A DNA stretch of 64,000 bases from an uncultured Paracoccaceae bacterium (GTDB lineage: Bacteria > Pseudomonadota > Alphaproteobacteria > Rhodobacterales > Rhodobacteraceae): positions 224,762-288,761 of the forward strand of contig CANMTD010000005.1 of assembly GCA_947500775.1 (NCBI GenBank). Reading direction: 5' to 3'. The notes below the pieces were generated by a model, which was not told the origin of the DNA, searched no databases, and saw nothing but the letters and a program-made list of their open reading frames with translations. The translations under genes and the position numbers were made by a program. Below, piece after piece: positions 60,607 to 64,000 of this stretch (its first letter is position 1; each line of letters begins with the position of its first letter).

Positions 60607-61731
60607 ATGAAATTCAAGATGGAAAAAGACGGGTTCAGCGCAACAGGTGTGCTTGGCCTGCAGTCGTCGGGCAAAATGTTCCGCGTCAACGGTGATTATA
60701 GCGCCTCGTTCAAAGTTGCCAAAGGGTTCGACACCAAGCTGGAAAAGGGCATCTTTGACCGCTACCTCGCGGTCGTCGGTCGCGAACTGGCCAAAAAGTG
60801 GCTTGCCTATGAAAAAAAGGCAACGGCTCCGCTGCAAAAGTTGATGGACGCAGAGGATAAGGCGCTTCTTAAAAGTGCGGAAAAGATGTCGAAAAAGGGC
60901 GCGACCTCTTCGGACATTGTGAAGTTGAAAGAAGCGACCGAGGCCAAGCTGAACAAGGACGGCAAGGATCTTATCAAGAACGATCTTGAGGTCAATTTCA
61001 AGAAAGCCGTCGATGAATCCCACGCCGCGGGCATGAAAGCGATTGAAAAAGAGGCGAAATCCGTCCTGAAATCGAAGGGGAATATCGCCTATCGGGTTTC
61101 CATCACGATTGGGAAATTTGCTTTGGGCGTGGTGGGTGCCGTCGCCGCCGGTGCCGGGATCGGGACCGCTGCGGGTGGTCCCGTCGGAACGGCCGTCGGC
61201 GCGGGTGCCGGTGCGGTTATTGCGATTGGTGCCACGGTGATCAAGGGCATCACTGCCCTGTCCACGCTGGCGTCAAGCGCCAAGTCGATGCGGGCTGAAT
61301 TCTATGGCAACTACAAAGCCTATGAAGACAGCATCCAGAAACTGAACAAGCAGATGGACGAAACCATCAAATTGTCGCGCGGTCTGACCGCGAAATGGGA
61401 CGCGCTGCATCTTCGGCAGATCGACATGCAGAATGAAATGGCGGATCTGGTTTCAAAGGTTCCGGCGGATGCGACGAAAAAAGACAAGCAGGTCAAAGCG
61501 GTCATGGATGCGCAGAAAAGCATCTGGGCTGACGGTGCGTCGATCCAGAAAATCATGAACTACAAGCCCACAGAGATCGAACGTGCGCTGATCGAAGCAC
61601 GAGGGCTGATCAAGGATAAATGCGACCCCGCGAAGATGGGCGAAGGCGTCGATAAGGCGAACAAATGGTTCGGTCGTCTGGGGCAATGGGCAGCGGCGGC
61701 CAACGCGGCCTTCAAAATCCATGCAAGCTGA
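60607..61731 (+). CDS. Unknown T6SS-linked protein with glycine-zipper-like segment
   Basis: 374 residues, no signal peptide. Residues 1-165 are charged and helical (LAKKWLAYEKKATAPLQKLM; KLKEATEAKLNKDGKDLI). Residues 168-215 form a Gly/Ala-rich hydrophobic stretch (LGVVGAVAAGAGIGTAAGGP, GTAVGAGAGAVIAIGATVIKG) of glycine-zipper type, and the remainder (220-374) is again helical and Lys-rich with WDALHLRQIDMQNEMADLV. Such a helix-hydrophobic-helix layout is found in membrane-active toxins and phage-type tail components. It follows clpV by 33 bases with CGGAGAG upstream and lies inside the operon. I do not recognise the family; candidate effector or structural cargo is inference. Confidence 0.75.
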   Translation: MKFKMEKDGFSATGVLGLQSSGKMFRVNGDYSASFKVAKGFDTKLEKGIFDRYLAVVGRELAKKWLAYEKKATAPLQKLMDAEDKALLKSAEKMSKKGATSSDIVKLKEATEAKLNKDGKDLIKNDLEVNFKKAVDESHAAGMKAIEKEAKSVLKSKGNIAYRVSITIGKFALGVVGAVAAGAGIGTAAGGPVGTAVGAGAGAVIAIGATVIKGITALSTLASSAKSMRAEFYGNYKAYEDSIQKLNKQMDETIKLSRGLTAKWDALHLRQIDMQNEMADLVSKVPADATKKDKQVKAVMDAQKSIWADGASIQKIMNYKPTEIERALIEARGLIKDKCDPAKMGEGVDKANKWFGRLGQWAAAANAAFKIHAS

Positions 61732-61850
61732 TGCCTGAGACCGCCCGCATACAAAGCTTTGTACCGATCCCGGGGCCAGTGATGGCAACCGGGTTCGGCG
61801 GCGCGCGTTTCTTGACCGTCGTCGACAAGACATTGCTGAATAGCATCTGA
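61731..61850 (+). CDS. Possible small protein overlapping the 374-aa gene
   Basis: An ATG sharing one base with the preceding stop (TGATG) opens a 39-codon frame (MPETARIQSFVPIPGPVMAT...TLLNSI) ending before the channel gene. Position favours translational coupling. There is no recognisable domain, and the frame could be fortuitous; the 187-base gap (61732-61918) otherwise shows nothing I can identify. Confidence 0.25.
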   Translation: MPETARIQSFVPIPGPVMATGFGGARFLTVVDKTLLNSI

Positions 61851-61918
61851 TCCAGCCCTGCCGTGGGCGTTTGGCCTCGGCTCAACCGAACGACAGATAA
61901 AACAGAAAGACTGAGACA

Positions 61919-62773
61919 TTGGACCCGACATCTGAAAACTTGTCACTTCGCATGAAGGTTCGCAATTTTGTCGAACGCGACACGGTTAGGAACACCATTC
62001 TGGGTGTGATTATTTTCAATGCCGTGACCCTGGGCATGTCCACGTCTGATGTGATCATGGGGCAGATGGGCGGCATCCTGTCGGTGGTCGACAATCTGGT
62101 GCTTGCGATTTTCGTGGGCGAGCTTTTGTTGAAATTCTATGCCTATGGGCTGCGGTTTTTCACCAGTTCGTGGAATATCTTCGACCTTGTGGTGGTGATC
62201 ATCGGCCTGATGCCGACGGGCGGCGGTATGTCGGCGCTGCGTGGGCTGCGGGTGATCCGGGCGCTGCGATTGCTGTCGGTGGTGCCCCAGATGCGGGCGG
62301 TGGTTCAGGCGCTTTTGGATGCGCTGCCCGGCATGGGCGCGGTCATCATCATGCTGTCGATTGTCTATTACGTCTTCGCCGTGATGGCGACGCTGATGTA
62401 TGGCGATGCCTTTGACGAATGGTTCGGCACGCTGGGCCGGTCGCTGTATTCGCTGTTCCAGATCATGACGCTGGAAAGCTGGTCGATGGGTATCGTACGC
62501 CCCGTGATGGCCGAATTCCCGCGCGCCTGGGCGTTCTTTGTGCCCTTTATCGTCATCACCGCGTTTTCGGTGCTGAACCTCTTTATCGGTCTGTTGGTCA
62601 ACACCATGCAGTCTGCCGTGGAAGAAGAGGCCGAGGCCGAATTTGAAAATCTGCGCGAACTCGTGCGCAGCGAAACCGATGTCGTGGATCGCCATGTTCT
62701 GGAGTTGCACGCAGAGCTGAAATCGCTGCGTTCCGAAATTGCGGAACTGAAGGGGACCGGCAATGGCGGGTAG
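61919..62773 (+). CDS. Voltage-gated sodium channel homologue (NaChBac-like, one domain)
   Basis: 284 residues with six predicted membrane helices. The S4 voltage sensor reads ALRGLRVIRALRLLSVVPQMRAVV with arginines at every third position, and the pore loop carries LFQIMTLESWSMGIVRPVM; TLESWSM is the selectivity filter of bacterial Nav channels. S6 (FFVPFIVITAFSVLNLFIGLLV) is followed by an acidic, coiled-coil-like C-terminus (EEEAEAEFENLRELV; HAELKSLRSEIAELKG) as in the tetramerising tail of the family. The start is a TTG at 61919; an ATG at 61952 would remove 11 residues. The last 11 bases overlap the second tssB. Confidence 0.92.
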   Translation: MDPTSENLSLRMKVRNFVERDTVRNTILGVIIFNAVTLGMSTSDVIMGQMGGILSVVDNLVLAIFVGELLLKFYAYGLRFFTSSWNIFDLVVVIIGLMPTGGGMSALRGLRVIRALRLLSVVPQMRAVVQALLDALPGMGAVIIMLSIVYYVFAVMATLMYGDAFDEWFGTLGRSLYSLFQIMTLESWSMGIVRPVMAEFPRAWAFFVPFIVITAFSVLNLFIGLLVNTMQSAVEEEAEAEFENLRELVRSETDVVDRHVLELHAELKSLRSEIAELKGTGNGG

Positions 62774-64000
62774 TTCGCAGAAATTCATCGCGCGCAATCG
62801 CGCACCCCGGGTTCAGATCGAATATGATGTTGAACTTTATGGCGCCGAGAAAAAGGTGCAGCTGCCGTTCGTGATGGGCGTGATGTCCGATCTGGCGGGC
62901 AAGTCCGAGGTGCCGCAGCCTGCGGTCGGCGATCGCAAGTTTCTGGAAATCGACGTCGATAATTTCGACGAACGGATGCGCGCGATGAAACCCCGCGCTG
63001 CCTTTACCGTGCCCAATACGCTGTCGGGCGAAGGCAACCTGTCCGTCGATCTGACCTTTGAAAAGATGGACGATTTCACCCCCGGCGCCATCGCGGCCAA
63101 GATCGAACCGCTGCGCCAGTTGCTAGAGGCCCGCACCCAGCTGTCCAATCTGATGACCTATATGGACGGCAAAACCGGGGCCGAAACGCTGATCGAAAAG
63201 ATTCTGGCCGATCCGGCGATGCTGGCGGCGATTTCGGGCGGGGCTGCCGCAGGAACCGATCCTTCCGCGGCATTGGACAGCCTGCGCGAACTGGCCCCCG
63301 ACGATGCCCCGGCCGAGGATACCGGCGATCAGGTGCTGGATGCCCTGCGCGCGGCAGCCCCCGAGGATGTGGCCGAAACGGACACATCGGCGGATGTTCT
63401 GGCAGGCCTCAAGGACGCCGCCCCGACCGAGACCCCGGTTGATGACACAGCCGACAAGGCGCTTGATGCGCTGCGCGACGCGGCCCCGGCGGATCAGACC
63501 CCAGAGGAAGATACTTCCGCCGATGTGCTGGCCGGATTGAAAGACAGCGCCCCGGTGGAAACCGAAACGCCGGATACCGCGCAAGCCTTGCAAGACGCGA
63601 TCGGTGGCATGGCGGTTCCTGATGAGGCGCCAGCAGAGGACAACTCGGGCGTGCTGGATGCTTTGCGCGATGCCGCCCCCGAACCGGAGGCCGCCGATAC
63701 CTCTGTGGATGATGCTTTGGGCGGGCTGGCGGACGCTGCCCCCGCCGAGGTCGCCGAAGATGACGGGGTGGAAACGGCCCTGCAAAATCTTGCGGAACTG
63801 GCGCCGGGCGAGGACGCGGATCAAACCGATACGGCAACCTCTGATGCGCTGTCCTCTTTGGCCGACGCGGCCCCCGATGACGTGGCCGATGATACAAGCG
63901 TCGATGACGCGCTGAGCGCATTGGCAGAGGCCGCGCCCGAAGACACCGAAGAGGATGAAAGCGCCGACACCGCACTGGACAGTCTGGCGGCCCTTGCGAC
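62763..64000 (+). CDS. Second TssB-like sheath protein with long acidic repeat tail (partial)
   Basis: Residues 1-156 are a complete TssB: identical to the normal TssB over residues 1-49, with RKFLEIDVDNFDERMRAM, PRAAFTVPNTLSGEGNLSVD and LLEARTQLSNLMTYMDGK. From about residue 166 on the protein is Ala/Asp/Glu-rich and repetitive, with about twelve units of 20-23 residues, consensus DTSxDxALxxLxxAAPxD, running to the end of the window without a stop. DNA of the shared part differs at many synonymous positions from tssB, so it is an older, selected copy, not a recent duplication. The ATG at 62763 lies within the end of the channel gene, so translation is probably coupled. Function of the tail is unknown; it could present binding sites for other proteins. 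Confidence 0.9.
   Translation, partial: MAGSSQKFIARNRAPRVQIEYDVELYGAEKKVQLPFVMGVMSDLAGKSEVPQPAVGDRKFLEIDVDNFDERMRAMKPRAAFTVPNTLSGEGNLSVDLTFEKMDDFTPGAIAAKIEPLRQLLEARTQLSNLMTYMDGKTGAETLIEKILADPAMLAAISGGAAAGTDPSAALDSLRELAPDDAPAEDTGDQVLDALRAAAPEDVAETDTSADVLAGLKDAAPTETPVDDTADKALDALRDAAPADQTPEEDTSADVLAGLKDSAPVETETPDTAQALQDAIGGMAVPDEAPAEDNSGVLDALRDAAPEPEAADTSVDDALGGLADAAPAEVAEDDGVETALQNLAELAPGEDADQTDTATSDALSSLADAAPDDVADDTSVDDALSALAEAAPEDTEEDESADTALDSLAALA
63258..64000 (+). repeat. Tandem repeats in the tail of the second TssB
   Basis: About twelve degenerate units encoding a D-T/S-x-D-x-A-L-x-x-L-x-x-A-A-P-x-D/E pattern (for example DTSADVLAGLKDAAPTET, DTSVDDALGGLADAAPAE and DTSVDDALSALAEAAPED). 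Units vary by a few residues and differ in DNA, so they are kept by selection on the protein, not by recent slippage. Each unit could form one short amphipathic helix (ALxxL) separated by an acidic Pro-containing turn. Confidence 0.85.

Noticed and set aside
63076..63975. Minus- and plus-strand alternative frames across the repeat tail
   Set aside because: They are Arg/Pro-rich products of the repetitive GC-rich codons; only the tssB frame gives a sensible, acidic protein.
1..64000. tRNA, rRNA, CRISPR arrays, insertion sequences or prophage genes
   Set aside because: None was found by reading; gene order is housekeeping-like on the left, and no transposase or integrase motif is present.

Overview
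The window reads as a piece of chromosome from an alphaproteobacterium of the order Rhodobacterales, probably a marine roseobacter-type organism. The evidence is the regB/senC/regA redox module beside ahcY, the order regB - PAS protein - tsaE - amgK - murU - addB - addA, a heme cluster with a bacterial Mic60, FNR-type boxes in front of cyd genes, a CtrA-type box, a hexuronate TRAP transporter and a NaChBac-like sodium channel. Base composition is evenly GC-rich. I saw no insertion sequences, tRNAs, rRNAs or CRISPR arrays.

Layout. 1-9205 (minus strand): addA (partial), addB, murU, amgK, tsaE, a DivL-like PAS protein and regB, mostly overlapping. 9260-13246: senC and regA, a convergent HD hydrolase, then ahcY and a DUF2853 gene. 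13440-16649 (minus): DUF1761, EVE, YciI, gpsA, tsaD. 16722-20266 (plus): hemD, mic60, hemY. 20261-28964: a hexuronate catabolism island with uxaC-kdgK-uxuA leftward and gntR-dctPQM-uxuB rightward. 29016-33595 (minus): DsrE-like protein, two multi-pass membrane proteins, DUF5368 and a Tat-exported sulfide:quinone-reductase-like flavoprotein, followed upstream by cydX, cydB, cydA and then cydC, cydD. Two FNR-type boxes stand in front of cydA and cydD.

40133-49652 holds a cupin, an esterase and a set of envelope genes: a YceI-OmpA fusion, a caspase-like protein, and a leftward operon of an unknown 522-aa protein, a small exported protein, ExbB, ExbD, ExbD and a TonB-like/DUF4384 protein. It diverges from a type VI secretion operon: tssA, tssB, tssC, hcp, tagJ, tssE, tssF, tssG and clpV.

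The most unusual part is the end of the window. After clpV come a 374-aa protein of unknown function with a glycine-zipper-like segment, a voltage-gated sodium-channel homologue, and a second tssB that overlaps the channel gene by 11 bases. This second TssB is identical to the first over its opening 49 residues but carries a long acidic tail of about twelve 20-23-residue repeats and runs off the window. TssJ, TssK, TssL, TssM and VgrG are not in the window. I regard this combination, with its ExbBD/caspase/OmpA neighbours, as the best candidate for an undescribed variant of a contractile system.
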